A stretch of 64,000 bases of DNA from Oscillospiraceae bacterium (GCA_015063605.1 SVTV01000007.1:1-64000); one strand, 5' to 3'; counted from the stretch's first letter, positions 31,006 to 41,385 are shown. Notes: generated from the sequence alone by a model not told the origin. Translations and numbers: made by a program.

Positions 31006-32121
31006 ATGTCCCACGATTTCGATTCAAATTACACCGACCTTGTTCAGATAAAGGTAGTAGGTGTCGGCGGCGGCGGAAATAACACCATCAACAGAATGAT
31101 CGCCAACAAATCATCCGGCGTAGAATTTATCGCCATCAACACCGATAAGGCAGCTCTCGTTAAGTCTGAAGCTGACGTTAAGATAGCTATCGGCGAAAAG
31201 ATAACAAAGGGCCACGGTGCAGGCGCTAACCCCGAAATAGGCAAAAGAGCCGCTGAAGAATCTCTCGAAGAAATTACGGAAGTACTCAAGGGTGCTGACA
31301 TGCTCTTCCTTACAACAGGTATGGGCGGCGGTACGGGAACAGGTGCTTCTCCCATAATCGCAAAGCTCGCTAAGGATATGGGTATCCTTACGGTTGCAGT
31401 AGTTACAAAGCCCTTCGCATTTGAAGGCAAGAGACGTATGGAGCAGGCTGAAAACGGTATCAAGGCTCTCAGCGAATTTGTTGACTCCCTTATCGTTATC
31501 CCCAATGAAAGACTCCGCCTCGTTTCCGAAACAAGGATCACTCTCCTCAACGCTTTCGAAATAGCTGACGGCGTTCTCTCCCGCGGTGTTCAGAGCATTT
31601 CCGAGCTCATCACATGCACAGGTATCGTTAACCTCGACTTCGCCGATGTAACCGCTATTATGAACAATGCAGGTCTTGCACACATGGGCGTAGGAAGCGG
31701 CAAGGGTAAGGACAAGGCTGAACAGGCTGCCAAGATCGCTATATCCAGTCCTCTTCTCGAAACAAGCATTACAGGTGCGCGCGGTATTATCGTAAGCATC
31801 ACAGGTTCTCCCGATATAGGATTCGAAGAAGTTGAAATAGCTTCTCAGATGATCTCCAACGAAGCTCATCCCGATGCAAACATCATCTGGGGTGCTAACC
31901 TCGATCCCGAGCTTGAAGACGAAATGCGCGTAACCGTTATTGCTACAGGCTTTGACAGCGACAAGAAGAAGTCCGTTGCAAAGAAGGCTTCTCAGGATGC
32001 TCCCGCAGCTGACGATTCCGAAGACGAAAAGGCAAAGGAAAAGTCCACGGCTGACATCGACGAGGACGACATTGAGTATTTCGTAAAGATGCTCAGCCAG
32101 TCTAAGAAAAACAGAGAATAA
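31006..32121 (+). CDS. ftsZ: Cell-division tubulin FtsZ
   Basis: A 371-residue GTPase that forms the Z-ring. GTP contacts: [16 protein letters not shown] near the N-terminus, the tubulin signature [10 protein letters not shown] (about 107-116), and the T7 loop [11 protein letters not shown]. The C-terminal linker is short (about 40 residues, Lys/Ala/Asp/Glu) and the end reads [17 protein letters not shown] where FtsZ normally has a 'DIPAFLRR'-like peptide for FtsA/SepF binding; here Phe is kept but Pro is not. Codon use (GCT, GTT, CTC) differs from neighbours and fits high expression. ATG 31006 follows AGGAGGA with good spacing. Own promoter upstream. Confidence 0.96.
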   Translation: MSHDFDSNYTDLVQIKVVGVGGGGNNTINRMIANKSSGVEFIAINTDKAALVKSEADVKIAIGEKITKGHGAGANPEIGKRAAEESLEEITEVLKGADMLFLTTGMGGGTGTGASPIIAKLAKDMGILTVAVVTKPFAFEGKRRMEQAENGIKALSEFVDSLIVIPNERLRLVSETRITLLNAFEIADGVLSRGVQSISELITCTGIVNLDFADVTAIMNNAGLAHMGVGSGKGKDKAEQAAKIAISSPLLETSITGARGIIVSITGSPDIGFEEVEIASQMISNEAHPDANIIWGANLDPELEDEMRVTVIATGFDSDKKKSVAKKASQDAPAADDSEDEKAKEKSTADIDEDDIEYFVKMLSQSKKNRE

Positions 32122-32127
32122 TTAATA

Positions 32128-32958
32128 ATGCGAATAGGCTGTCATCTTTCTTCATCCAAGGGCTTTTGCCATATGGCGGAGGAGGCTCTGTCCATCGGTG
32201 CAAACACTTTTCAGTTTTTCACCCGTAATCCGCGCGGAGGAAGTGCAAAAGAATTGGATGAAAATGATATTGCAAGATTCAAGACATTGTGTGCGGAACA
32301 AGGATTGAAGCATATTCTGGCTCACGCCCCCTATACTCTCAATCCCTGCTCTGCCGATGAGCGCATAAAAGAATTCACTCTCAACACTCTTTCCGACGAT
32401 ATTTCCCGTATGGAAAGGATTCCGGGAAACATGTACAATCTCCATCCCGGAAGTCATGTGGGCAACGGTGCCGAATTCGGAATCAACGCTCTTGCGGAGC
32501 TTCTTATTAAGGTGCTTCCGGGTGCCCGCAACACTTACGTTCTCCTTGAGACCATGTCGGGAAAAGGTACGGAGATCGGCAGAAGCTTCGAAGAGCTGCG
32601 AGAAGTGATCGACCGTGTCGAAGGTCATGAAATGGTTGGAGTTTGTCTCGATACATGTCATGTATATGATGCGGGCTATGATGTAGTGGGAGATCTTGAC
32701 GGTGTCCTTACAAAGTTCGATAATGTTATCGGATTGAAGCGTCTGAAGGCTGTTCATATAAACGACTCAAAAAATCCCTTCTCTTCTCATAAGGACCGAC
32801 ACGAGGTAATAGGCGGCGGTTCTCTCGGCAACGAAGCCTTTAAGCGTATTATCAACCATCCCGCTCTTTCATCCCTTCCCTTTTATCTGGAAACTCCAAA
32901 TGATCTTGACGGATATAAAGCTGAGATCGCTTTTCTGCGCAGCTTATATAAGCAATAG
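32128..32958 (+). CDS. nfo: Endonuclease IV (AP endonuclease) Nfo
   Basis: A 276-residue TIM-barrel tri-zinc enzyme that cuts 5' of abasic sites in base-excision repair. Characteristic segments are [91 protein letters not shown] (family ligands His and Asp within) and [10 protein letters not shown]. It starts 6 nt after the ftsZ stop and ends at a strong terminator, so it is the last gene of the ftsZ transcript. Confidence 0.95.
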   Translation: MRIGCHLSSSKGFCHMAEEALSIGANTFQFFTRNPRGGSAKELDENDIARFKTLCAEQGLKHILAHAPYTLNPCSADERIKEFTLNTLSDDISRMERIPGNMYNLHPGSHVGNGAEFGINALAELLIKVLPGARNTYVLLETMSGKGTEIGRSFEELREVIDRVEGHEMVGVCLDTCHVYDAGYDVVGDLDGVLTKFDNVIGLKRLKAVHINDSKNPFSSHKDRHEVIGGGSLGNEAFKRIINHPALSSLPFYLETPNDLDGYKAEIAFLRSLYKQ

Positions 32959-32965
32959 ACTTTCT

Positions 32966-32993
32966 GTCCGGAAATTTACTTTCCGGACTTTTT
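32966..32993 (+). terminator. Intrinsic terminator at the end of the dcw/ftsZ-nfo transcript
   Basis: GTCCGGAAA (32966-32974) pairs with TTTCCGGAC (32980-32988) around a 5-nt loop and is followed by TTTTT. It begins 7 nt after the nfo stop. Confidence 0.92.
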
Positions 32994-33041
32994 AACCTTT
33001 GTTTATCATTTAATCTTTACGTAATAAAAAGGAGACATATC

Positions 33042-33677
33042 ATGGCATATTGCAAACATTGCGGCACAAACAACGGCGACGATGTTAAATTCTGTACTTC
33101 CTGCGGACAGCCTATGACTGCATCCAACGAGCAGAAAGCTCCCGAACAGAAAAACGAACAGACCGTACCCGAAAAGGAACAGCTTTCCGCGCAGGCTCAG
33201 CCTGCTCCCCAGAATGAATCCGCAAATTCTTATCAAAATCAGCAGCAGCCTCACGTTCAGGATCCTAATCCTTATCAGCAAGCTCAGGCTCAATACCAAG
33301 CTCCTCCCATGCAGAATCCCAATCCCTATCAGCAGCAGTATCAGCAATATCAACAGCCCGGTAACGGCTACTATGCACCGCAGAGCTTTGCGGATCCTTA
33401 TGCCGAGCCTCCCAAGGGCAGCAGATATGCGCCTCTTTCTCCCTGGGCTTACATGGGTTACTTCCTGCTTTTCTCAATTCCCTGTATCGGACTTATAGCG
33501 CTGATCGTATTGGCATTTGTGGGAGACAACGAAAACAGAAAGAACTTCGCAAGAGGATACCTCCTTTACGGGCTCATTATTACCTTGATAAGCATAATTA
33601 CGCTTATCGGTGCCGGCGCCGCTATCGGTTCCATCATAGAAGATATTATCTATGAATTTGGCGGTATGTATTATTAA
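33042..33677 (+). CDS. Zinc-ribbon membrane protein with Gln/Pro-rich linker
   Basis: A 211-residue protein: N-terminal zinc ribbon (YCKHCGTNNGDDVKFCTSCG, two CxxC knuckles), a long low-complexity linker rich in Gln, Pro, Tyr and Asn (about 30-135), and two hydrophobic helices (about 141-165 and 175-200) separated by a charged loop (DNENRKNFARGYLL). Such zinc-ribbon/DUF proteins are common in Clostridia; no function is established. It is a single gene between two terminators. Confidence 0.88.
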   Translation: MAYCKHCGTNNGDDVKFCTSCGQPMTASNEQKAPEQKNEQTVPEKEQLSAQAQPAPQNESANSYQNQQQPHVQDPNPYQQAQAQYQAPPMQNPNPYQQQYQQYQQPGNGYYAPQSFADPYAEPPKGSRYAPLSPWAYMGYFLLFSIPCIGLIALIVLAFVGDNENRKNFARGYLLYGLIITLISIITLIGAGAAIGSIIEDIIYEFGGMYY

Positions 33678-33698
33678 ATCTACATATTTTTTAAATAG

Positions 33699-33722
33699 GC
33701 CGCAGACTTTTCCGTCTGCGGC
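33699..33722 (+). terminator. Intrinsic terminator of the zinc-ribbon gene
   Basis: GCCGCAGAC (33699-33707) pairs with GTCTGCGGC (33714-33722) around a 6-nt loop, followed by TTT. It begins 21 nt after the stop codon. Confidence 0.88.
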
Positions 33723-33752
33723 TTTAAATTTGCGTCTGTTTTCTTTTTTAGA

Positions 33753-34456
33753 GCGGTATTTGTTCAGGCACAGATAGACAAGGCAAAGAACAGCAAAACG
33801 CATCCGAGAGAATTGTCTTATGACGAAGCTCTTGAGGAAGTGGTAGCGGACTCTTGCTAAGCTATGCTTACCGATACGGATATTGTATCGAAAATAGCGG
33901 AGCTTAAAGCCAAGGACGAAAGCTTGTGGGAAAAGATCCGTGACTTTTTCATAGACCTTGCCGACAGAATCAAGGCGGCTTATGAAAATTTGGCTCCCTT
34001 GATAGTGAGAACCACGAACATCACGATAACAATACAGTTAATGACTATATAGCGTTTGACCATAAATTATACGCTTTAGGGAAAGACAAAAACGGTCATA
34101 TAGCATTGGACAGCGAACAAGTCAAATCCGCAACCGACAACATCGGTACTTTTGACGAAAGCAATCCGGATATCCGTTATTCCGCACGTACCGAGGATGC
34201 GGAAAACCGCACACCCGATATGAGCGACATTGCGAGAAGCACGGTGAAGATTGCCAATGCCCATGGAACCACCGTAGAAACGCAGGATTTTGCGGATATG
34301 AGCGATAACGCACCCGAAGCATTATGGAATGAGGCAAGCAGAAAAATCGTTCTTAACGCAAAAGCGAAGCGAAATGCGGCGATGCTTCCGGGACACGAAA
34401 TGTTCCCAAGGAGCATAAGCAAAGAACCGTATTATACAAACAAAAAGCACTTATGA
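33753..34456 (+). pseudogene. Decayed fragment of a prophage/ICE-type polyvalent protein
   Basis: Three blocks read like parts of one large protein common in phages and conjugative elements of gut Firmicutes. Block 1 (33753-33857) ends LSYDEALEEVVADSC at a TAA (33858); block 2 continues in the same frame (AMLTDTDIVSKIAELKAKDE ... ADRIKAAYENLAP) to 34052. Block 3 is in another frame (about 34010-34456) with ATDNIGTFDESNPDIRYSAR, the widespread 'N..TFD.SNPDIRYS' motif. A single base change (GAA to TAA) would explain the stop and an indel or deletion near 34000 the frame switch. No start codon or SD is visible for block 1. Family attribution is from recognition of the motif, not a search. Confidence 0.75.
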
Positions 34457-34499
34457 AGGCCGCCGAACAGACATGTTCAAAAACGAGCTCATAAGTGCT
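34446..34499 (-). terminator. Terminator of metK
   Basis: On the minus strand AGCACTTATGA (34499-34489) pairs with TCATAAGTGCT (34456-34446), with a 32-nt loop that contains a further small stem (GAACA/TGTTC), and is followed by TTTTTG. It overlaps the end of the pseudogene and begins 11 nt past the metK stop. Confidence 0.75.
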
Positions 34500-34510
34500 G
34501 AATTTATTTG

Positions 34511-35629
34511 TCAGATATTAAGATCTGTCTTTTCCCAAAGAACTCCGAGATCCTCTCTTCCCATATGACCGTAGGAGGAAAGAGGTGTATAGATGGGCGC
34601 TTTAAGTCCGAAGCGCTCGATTATTCCCGCAGGAGAAAGGTCTACCAATGACATAAGCTTTTCGGAAATAAGCTCATCCTTGATCTTACCTGTGCCGAAT
34701 GTCTCAGTGAATACGGAAACGGGCTGAGCTATACCGATAGCGTAGCTGAGCTGTATCTCGCATTTTTTTGCCAATCCCGCTTTTACGACATTTTTCGCAA
34801 GATAACGAGCGGCATAAGCGGCACTTCTGTCAACCTTTGTCGGGTCTTTTCCGGAGAAGCATCCGCCGCCGTGACGTGCGCATCCGCCGTATGTATCCAC
34901 AATGATCTTACGTCCCGTAAGACCCGTGTCACCCATGGGACCGCCAATACAGAAGCGTCCTGTGGGATTTATGAAATACTTTGTATCGCTGTCAAGAAGA
35001 TCGGAGGGAATAATAAACTTCACTACCTTTTCAATGATATCGGCACGAAGCTTATCCATATCGGCATTTTCATCATGCTGAGATGAAACCACCACGGTAT
35101 CGACTCTCTTGGGATTTCCTTCAGAATCATACTCTATTGTAACCTGAGTCTTTCCGTCAGGTCTCAGCTCGTTCATCTCGCCGGATTTTCTTACATCGGT
35201 AAGTCTCTTTGCAAGCTTATGAGCAAGTGAGATGGTAAGAGGCATAAGCTCGGGAGTTTCATCGCATGCATATCCGAACATCATACCCTGGTCACCCGCA
35301 CCCGATCTGTCAACGCCGAGAGCTATATCGGGAGACTGAGCATGGATAGAGCTGAGAACTGCACAAGTATTGCAGTCAAAGCCAAATTCCGCTCTGTCGT
35401 ACCCTATTTCTCTTACTGCTTTTCTTACTATATCCTGAATATTGTATTCGGCAGATGTTGTTATCTCACCCATTACGGACACGATACCCGTTGTCGCAAA
35501 TGTCTCGCAGGCAACTCTTGCATCCTTGTCCTGACTTAATATCGCATCCAAAACGGAATCGGATACCCTGTCACATAATTTATCGGGATGTCCTTCCGTA
35601 ACCGATTCGGAAGTAAATAATCTTTTCAT
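34511..35629 (-). CDS. metK: S-adenosylmethionine synthetase MetK
   Basis: A 372-residue enzyme making SAM from methionine and ATP. Motifs: [20 protein letters not shown] at the start, [15 protein letters not shown] (ATP signature, about 107-121), [21 protein letters not shown]-type segment (shown: [14 protein letters not shown]) and [20 protein letters not shown] in the P-loop-like region. ATG 35627-35629 is the family start, with CGAAAGG 13-14 nt upstream; the frame is open a further 35 codons. No SAM riboswitch core is seen in the 113-nt gap to ftsH. Last gene of the DUF2232-to-metK series. Confidence 0.96.
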   Translation of the reverse strand: MKRLFTSESVTEGHPDKLCDRVSDSVLDAILSQDKDARVACETFATTGIVSVMGEITTSAEYNIQDIVRKAVREIGYDRAEFGFDCNTCAVLSSIHAQSPDIALGVDRSGAGDQGMMFGYACDETPELMPLTISLAHKLAKRLTDVRKSGEMNELRPDGKTQVTIEYDSEGNPKRVDTVVVSSQHDENADMDKLRADIIEKVVKFIIPSDLLDSDTKYFINPTGRFCIGGPMGDTGLTGRKIIVDTYGGCARHGGGCFSGKDPTKVDRSAAYAARYLAKNVVKAGLAKKCEIQLSYAIGIAQPVSVFTETFGTGKIKDELISEKLMSLVDLSPAGIIERFGLKAPIYTPLSSYGHMGREDLGVLWEKTDLNI

Positions 35630-35742
35630 TACCTTAGTCTTTCCTTTCGTACAAAACCGAAGTCGGAGAAGCTTGTCCGCAGTGCTCATTCTGTGAAGAT
35701 TTCGAATAAGCCGATATCTGCGGGCAAGCCGCAAACCTCTAT

Positions 35743-37740
35743 TTATTCTTTTTTGGTCGTTTTATCTTCATTCTCGGAGGAAGCATCAGCGCTCTCGGAT
35801 GATGCAGCCGCTTCAGCCGCCGCCTGCTCGCTCTTTATTCTGTCTTCCTCGCGCTTTTGCTCGTTCTGCTGATTGCTTGCGAATATCTTATCAGCCTTGA
35901 TCTGTTCGATCTCCTCCATAGTAGCATCCGTGGTCATTGCCTTTTCAAACTGATCCGCATCCATCATTTCATTCTTGATGAGGAATCCCGCTATGAAGTG
36001 GAGCTTATCGCTATGCTCTGTAAGAATTCTTTCCGCTTCGTTATAAGCCTTGTTGATGACCTTCATTACTTCATCGTCTATCATGGCTGCTATCTTTTCG
36101 GAATAGTTTCTCGTGTTATTGAAATCCTTTCCGAGGAATACTTCCGAGTGGCCCGTACCGTATACAATAGGACCGAGGTCGTCACTCATACCGTACTGAG
36201 TTACCATCTTACGTGCAAGATTTGTTGCACGCTCAATATCATTGGAAGCGCCTGTGGATATATCGTTGAGAACGAGCTTCTCGGCAACACGTCCGCCGAG
36301 CAATGTGATAATTTCTTCCTCGATCTCTATCTTTGACATATAGGACTTATCCTGCTGAGGAATGGACAATGTATAACCGCCCGCTCTTCCGCTGGGAACA
36401 ACGGATATCTGATGAACGGGATCCTGTGTTTCCAAAAAGCGTGTAACGATCGCATGGCCCGCTTCGTGATAAGCGGTAAGCTTTTTGTCCTTCTCGGTTA
36501 TCACCTTGCTCTTCTTGGGAGTTCCCACTATCTCCTTCAATGTAGCTTCCTCAAGCTCGTCATTTCCGATAAGCTTCTTTCCCTTGCGTGCCGCAAGAAG
36601 CGCCGCCTCATTAAGGATATTTGCAAGATCCGCACCCGTGAAGCCTACCGTTGTCTTTGCAAGATTCGTAAGGTTGACGTCTGATTCAAAGGGCTTACCC
36701 TTTGCATGGACCTTGAGTATCTCTTCTCTTCCCTTGATATCGGGATAATTTACAGTTACCTGTCTGTCGAAGCGTCCCGGTCTGAGAAGTGCGGGGTCAA
36801 GTATGTCGGGACGGTTTGTCGCCGCCATTACTATAACGCCTTCGTTGCTTCCGAATCCGTCCATTTCAACAAGAAGCTGGTTAAGTGTCTGTTCTCTTTC
36901 GTCATGTCCGCCGCCGAGACCTGCACCTCTGTGACGTCCCACAGCATCTATTTCGTCGATGAATACGATGCTGGGAGAATTTTTCTTTGCGGTATCGAAA
37001 AGGTCTCTTACTCTCGATGCGCCGACGCCGACGTACATTTCAACGAAGTCGGAGCCTGATATGGAATAGAAGGGAACCTTAGCTTCGCCCGCAACAGCCT
37101 TAGCAAGCAGAGTCTTACCTGTACCGGGAGGGCCTACGAGAAGAACACCGTGGGGTATTCTCGCACCAAGCTCCTGATACTTACCCGGATTCTTAAGAAA
37201 ATCTACTATTTCCCAAAGCTCTTCCTTTTCCTCGTCGGCACCTGCCACATCGGTGAAAAGGATACGCTTCTTTTCATCTGAGCCCATCTTGGCGCGGGCT
37301 TTTCCGAAGCTGGATATTTTTCCGCCCTTGCCTCCCATTGCTGTGTTGGCAATGTAAATGTAGAAAAATATAATCACTGCCAAAACAATGATATAAGGCA
37401 TAAACTGGAGCCACCAGGGGGTCTCCTTGGGAGCCTCATAATTATACTTTGTTATGATTCCCTTGTCAAACTGCTCCTGTATAAGATCGCCTACGTGCTC
37501 TTCAAACAAATAAAGATCTCTTACACGGAACACTACTTCCTTACCGTCAGTAGTCTTTATATTAAGATAATTGCCTGTATCAACAGAGAATTCTTTTACC
37601 TTTTCCTCCTTGAAAAGCTTGACGATATCACTGTAGCCCAGCTCCTCAATCTCGGTATTGCTCAAAAGCATATTCACTACTACCAACACCGCAATTATCA
37701 TAACGGCATAGAAGATTATTATTTTTACGCTGTTTTTCAT
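35743..37740 (-). CDS. ftsH: ATP-dependent zinc metalloprotease FtsH
   Basis: A membrane-bound AAA+ protease of about 665 residues. Two membrane helices (near residues 5-25 and about 110-130) flank the extracytoplasmic domain; then the AAA domain with Walker A GPPGTGKT, Walker [11 protein letters not shown], and SRH region [20 protein letters not shown]; then the zinc site HEAGH and third-ligand region. The C-terminal tail is Glu/Ala/Ser-rich. It degrades misfolded membrane proteins and regulators. Start: ATG 37738-37740 fits the family N-terminus ([13 protein letters not shown]) after a G-rich SD, though an ATG 13 codons earlier is open. Gene order tilS-ftsH is widely conserved. Confidence 0.95.
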   Translation of the reverse strand: MKNSVKIIIFYAVMIIAVLVVVNMLLSNTEIEELGYSDIVKLFKEEKVKEFSVDTGNYLNIKTTDGKEVVFRVRDLYLFEEHVGDLIQEQFDKGIITKYNYEAPKETPWWLQFMPYIIVLAVIIFFYIYIANTAMGGKGGKISSFGKARAKMGSDEKKRILFTDVAGADEEKEELWEIVDFLKNPGKYQELGARIPHGVLLVGPPGTGKTLLAKAVAGEAKVPFYSISGSDFVEMYVGVGASRVRDLFDTAKKNSPSIVFIDEIDAVGRHRGAGLGGGHDEREQTLNQLLVEMDGFGSNEGVIVMAATNRPDILDPALLRPGRFDRQVTVNYPDIKGREEILKVHAKGKPFESDVNLTNLAKTTVGFTGADLANILNEAALLAARKGKKLIGNDELEEATLKEIVGTPKKSKVITEKDKKLTAYHEAGHAIVTRFLETQDPVHQISVVPSGRAGGYTLSIPQQDKSYMSKIEIEEEIITLLGGRVAEKLVLNDISTGASNDIERATNLARKMVTQYGMSDDLGPIVYGTGHSEVFLGKDFNNTRNYSEKIAAMIDDEVMKVINKAYNEAERILTEHSDKLHFIAGFLIKNEMMDADQFEKAMTTDATMEEIEQIKADKIFASNQQNEQKREEDRIKSEQAAAEAAASSESADASSENEDKTTKKE

Positions 37741-37863
37741 ATACCCCCCGATCGACATGTATTTGCCCGAAAAGGACATTGTCTTTATGTGAGTTATAAA
37801 CCGTAATATATACGGATAATGATACTGTTTTATAAAGCTCCCGACAAAAGGTATCTCCTTTTA

Positions 37864-39423
37864 TCAAGGCTGTGCTTTTATGATGTATGTTATTTTTACA
37901 AGGCTTTCATCCGAAGCCTTATCCTTGCCGTCTGATCTCAGCGGATTGCATCTGTCGCACACTGTCCCGCCGGGTACCCAGACAATACCTTCGCTGTCGC
38001 AAAGCACGGGGACAGAATTTCTCTTATGAGACGGAACTCCCGCTTCCGCAAGGATATTCTTTATACTGTGAGACATACCGCCGTAAACGACCTTGTCTCC
38101 GTTTTTACGCATTCTGACATATAAACCTCTGTTCATAATTTCGAGATCAACATATATCGTCATGCTTTTTTTATCGGTTTTTTCGGGAACATCGAAAAAT
38201 GTACATTTCTCCGCAGAAATGATACATTCCGCAAAGGAAATATCATTCTCACCGAATGAAATCGGTATCCGCTTTTCCTCATCATCCCCTACATCGGATA
38301 CTCCCGGAAATGATATATCCGTATTCTTTCCTCTGCTGCGGCTGTTATGCTCCTTTTCGATAAAGCCGAAGGTTTCTCTTTCGAAAACACACACAATCCC
38401 GTTTCCGAGAACTATTTCTTTACCGATATGGGAAGCTTTGTCTCGTTGGATCTTCAAAAGAAGATCACGTATAGCCTCAAACCGTTCCCTTGTGAGGGAT
38501 GAAGCTTTTTCCTTCGGAAGCATTCTGAACAGATACTCATACAGTACCGCCCGTCGGTTTTCATCTGCGGCAAGAGATACTGCGGGACTCAGGAGGGCAA
38601 ATCCGCTGCCTCCTATGTCTATATTATCCTCAAAAACAGCATCGCATTCGTCTTTTATCAGTCCGTGATAATTTTCAGCCTCGACCGTCAACTCACGGAT
38701 GCTTTTTTCAAAGGACGGATTCAACCTTTTCATCCGAGGAATGATCTCATGTCTGATAAGATTTCTTGCGTATACCGTGTCATTATTCGTACTGTCCGTA
38801 ACATACGGCAAGGAATTTATCCTTACGTATTCCATGACCTCATCGGTCGTCAGAGAAATTATGGGACGAATAAGCTTTACGCCATTCTTATCCGATGAAG
38901 CGCTAAGATCCCTTACGGCAGGTATTCCCGAAACTGATATAAGACCCTTTCCGCGGATCATATTGAAAAGCACCGTTTCACACTGATCCGAAAGCGTATG
39001 CGCCGTTGCTATCCTGTCAAATCCGTGCTTTTCGGAAAGCTCGCCGAAAAATTCATAACGGGCATCCCTTGCTGCTTCTTCAACGCTCTTCTTTTCATCC
39101 TTTGCCTTTTTCGGAATATCAACACGCTTTGCAAAAAATTCAATACCGTATCCTTCGCACAGCTTCCTTGAAAATCCCTCATCTCTCAAGGCTTCCTCAC
39201 CGCGAATCATATGATTCAAGTGGCAGGCGCCCAAAGAGATACCGTATTTTTCCGATATTTTTGAAAGGATATCGGTAAGGCACACCGAATCCTTCCCCCC
39301 CGATAAAGCGATCAGTATCTTACTGCCTCTTTCAAGCATTGAGCACTCTTCTATGGTGCTTATCGCCTTCTCGATCAGCTCATCGGATCGTTTTAAATCA
39401 TTCCTGTCCTTCAAGTCTGTCAT
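37864..39423 (-). CDS. tilS: tRNA(Ile)-lysidine synthase TilS
   Basis: A 519-residue N-type ATP pyrophosphatase that attaches lysine to C34 of tRNA-Ile(CAU), changing its codon from AUG to AUA. The PP-loop is LIALSGGKDSVCL (about residues 37-49); HLNHMIRGEEA, RYEFF, ATAHTLSDQCETVL and LIRHEIIPRMKRLNP are all TilS features. The C-terminal TilS domain is present (MSHSIKNILAEAGVPSHKR). It starts within the end of dnaB (26-nt overlap), so the two are translationally coupled; SD is weak, and the start could be slightly downstream. Confidence 0.94.
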   Translation of the reverse strand: MTDLKDRNDLKRSDELIEKAISTIEECSMLERGSKILIALSGGKDSVCLTDILSKISEKYGISLGACHLNHMIRGEEALRDEGFSRKLCEGYGIEFFAKRVDIPKKAKDEKKSVEEAARDARYEFFGELSEKHGFDRIATAHTLSDQCETVLFNMIRGKGLISVSGIPAVRDLSASSDKNGVKLIRPIISLTTDEVMEYVRINSLPYVTDSTNNDTVYARNLIRHEIIPRMKRLNPSFEKSIRELTVEAENYHGLIKDECDAVFEDNIDIGGSGFALLSPAVSLAADENRRAVLYEYLFRMLPKEKASSLTRERFEAIRDLLLKIQRDKASHIGKEIVLGNGIVCVFERETFGFIEKEHNSRSRGKNTDISFPGVSDVGDDEEKRIPISFGENDISFAECIISAEKCTFFDVPEKTDKKSMTIYVDLEIMNRGLYVRMRKNGDKVVYGGMSHSIKNILAEAGVPSHKRNSVPVLCDSEGIVWVPGGTVCDRCNPLRSDGKDKASDESLVKITYIIKAQP

Positions 39424-40762
39424 CTATTGAACAAAAGCGCGTATATGCTCCTTCCCATCCGAGAGCTACCTTACCCGTAGAGCCGTGACGGTTCTTGGCT
39501 ATGATACACTCCGCCTGATTCTTCATATCGCTGTTATCCTTGTAATACTCGTCTCTGTAAAGGAACATTACTATATCCGCATCCTGTTCTATTGCACCGG
39601 AGTCTCTCAGGTCGGAAAGCTGAGGCTTTTTATCCGTACGGGACTCGGGACCTCTGGAAAGCTGAGAAAGAAGCATTATGGGAATCCCCAGCTCCTTTGC
39701 CATTATCTTGAGGTTTCTTGAAATATCGCCTATTTCAAGAACTCGGTTATCTATTCTTTTATCTGCCTGCATCAACTGGAGATAATCTATGACCACGAAT
39801 GAAAGATTCTTTATCCTGCGAAGCTTCGCCTTCATTTGCGATACGGTAACATCGGAAGTATCGTCGATATATATATTCGTCGCAGAAAGCATTGTGGTGG
39901 ACATGGAAAGGCGCTTGAAGTCATCGGGCGTAAGCTCACCCGTACGAAGCTTATAGCTGTCTATCCTTCCCTCCGAGGAAAGAAGTCTTCCCACGAGCTG
40001 TGTTTTCGACATTTCGAGAGAAAACACTGCCACAGTCTTGCCGTGCTTTGCCATATTTGAAGCTATGTTCATCGCAAAGCTCGTTTTACCCATACCGGGA
40101 CGGGCACCCACAAGAACAAGGTCGCCTTCGCCCAAGCCTACAAGAACAGCGTCAAGGGAGCTGAAATACGTGGGCATACCTCTCGTGGATAAAGGATCCT
40201 TGGATATCTTATGGATATTCACCATGTATTCGATAATAACATCACGTATATGGGAAAAATCCTGCGTAACGGAGCCCTGTGTCAATGCAAATATCTTGGC
40301 TTCCGCCGCATCGATTATTCTTTGAGTTTCCTCCGTCTGATCGTATGCGCTTTCCATTATCTCCTCGCAGGACAATATAAGCTTCCTTAAAAGAGACTTT
40401 TCTCTGACTATTTTTGAATAGTCCTTAATATTTGATATTGCGGGTACTGTTTCCGCAAGCTGATATATATATGCACTTGCACCCTCCTCGGTATAATCTC
40501 CGTCCTTTACGAGACGGTCGATGAGGGTAACGGGGTCTATCACTCTGCTTTCGAGAAAAAGTCCCTGCATTGCGGAAAATATAGCCTTGTGCCTGTCTAT
40601 ATAAAAGTCATCCGCCGAAACAGCAGATACGATATCGTTCATCTTACTGCTGTCAAGTATCAACGCACCGAGAACGGCACGCTCAGCCTCCGGGGAATAC
40701 GGAAGTCTTCGCGCCGTCATTATGTCCTTTGTTTCTTTTCTTCCGTTTTCTCCGTCGCTCAA
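39398..40762 (-). CDS. dnaB: Replicative DNA helicase DnaB (DnaC in Bacillus)
   Basis: A 454-residue hexameric 5'-3' helicase. N-terminal domain from RLPYSPEAERAVLGALILD; RecA-like domain with Walker A ARPGMGKTSFAMN, GRLLSSEGRID, Walker B FVVIDYLQLM, LSQLSRGPESR and CIIAKNRHGSTG. Start codon ambiguous: TTG 40762 has AAGGGTG 7 nt upstream; ATG 40720 (MTARRLPYS) has a closer AAAGGA. The gene follows rplI, as in Bacillus (rplI-dnaC). It would be loaded by the DnaD/DnaI-like proteins encoded at 58.6-60.6 kb. Confidence 0.95.
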   Translation of the reverse strand: MSDGENGRKETKDIMTARRLPYSPEAERAVLGALILDSSKMNDIVSAVSADDFYIDRHKAIFSAMQGLFLESRVIDPVTLIDRLVKDGDYTEEGASAYIYQLAETVPAISNIKDYSKIVREKSLLRKLILSCEEIMESAYDQTEETQRIIDAAEAKIFALTQGSVTQDFSHIRDVIIEYMVNIHKISKDPLSTRGMPTYFSSLDAVLVGLGEGDLVLVGARPGMGKTSFAMNIASNMAKHGKTVAVFSLEMSKTQLVGRLLSSEGRIDSYKLRTGELTPDDFKRLSMSTTMLSATNIYIDDTSDVTVSQMKAKLRRIKNLSFVVIDYLQLMQADKRIDNRVLEIGDISRNLKIMAKELGIPIMLLSQLSRGPESRTDKKPQLSDLRDSGAIEQDADIVMFLYRDEYYKDNSDMKNQAECIIAKNRHGSTGKVALGWEGAYTRFCSIDDRLEGQE

Positions 40763-40846
40763 ATCAGTTCACCCTTTTCATAGCTTTTTATTAACTCAAG
40801 AGTAATTCTTGACTGCTGTCCCATAAAGGAGCAGCCTCTCAAAAAA

Positions 40847-41299
40847 TTATTCCTCCTTAGGCTTGATAGCCACCTTAAGCTTAGAAGTAACACCGGGATA
40901 TATCTTAACCTCTACCTCATATTCACCGTAGCTCTTCATATTGTCATCGAGAACGAATCTTCTCTTATCCACCGTGATATGAGCCTGAGCGAAAAGCTCC
41001 TCGGCTATCTTTGCGCTTGTAACGCTTCCGTAAAGCTTACCGTTTGCTCCCGAGGGCATTTCGATTACTATCTTTACAGCCTTAAGCTTATCTGCAAGAG
41101 CCTTTGCCTTTGCTTTTTCATTGTCCGCCTTTGTCTTTTCGGCAGCCGTCTTTGTCTTATACTCATATTCAGCCTGAGCATTGGCTTCAAAAGCCAATCC
41201 CTTGGGAATAAGATAATTTCTTGCATATCCGTCGGATACATTCACCTTGTCTCCCGCCTTACCGAGACCGGAAACATTTTCCTTCAAAAATACTGTCAT
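40847..41299 (-). CDS. rplI: Ribosomal protein bL9
   Basis: A 150-residue large-subunit protein: N-terminal domain [20 protein letters not shown] then [13 protein letters not shown], a long connecting helix (about 41-75, Lys/Ala/Glu-rich) and C-terminal domain ([14 protein letters not shown]). Normal length. Placed between gdpP and dnaB as in many Firmicutes. SD AGAAAGG lies 10-12 nt before ATG. Two small hairpins lie in the 84-nt gap to dnaB (CTGCT/AGCAG and TCAAGA/TCTTGA), which may adjust the L9 to DnaB ratio. Confidence 0.97.
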   Translation of the reverse strand: MTVFLKENVSGLGKAGDKVNVSDGYARNYLIPKGLAFEANAQAEYEYKTKTAAEKTKADNEKAKAKALADKLKAVKIVIEMPSGANGKLYGSVTSAKIAEELFAQAHITVDKRRFVLDDNMKSYGEYEVEVKIYPGVTSKLKVAIKPKEE

Positions 41300-41385
41300 T
41301 TTATGTCTATCCTTTCTTACGTCCTAAAGGGTTATATACCGTAATTTATAATTACAAACACCCTTCTCCCGAAAACGGGAACGTA

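Noticed and set aside
33864-34052. Independent small gene starting at ATG 33864
   Set aside because: It is in frame with the coding-like sequence before the TAA at 33858, has no SD and ends by frame shift; better explained as part of a broken gene.
35630-35742. SAM riboswitch before metK
   Set aside because: The region is short and the conserved cores of SAM-I, SAM-II or SAM-III are not seen; only small hairpins are present.
37741-37863. tRNA or other stable RNA between ftsH and tilS
   Set aside because: No cloverleaf or CCA-like end; only a short AT-rich intergenic region.
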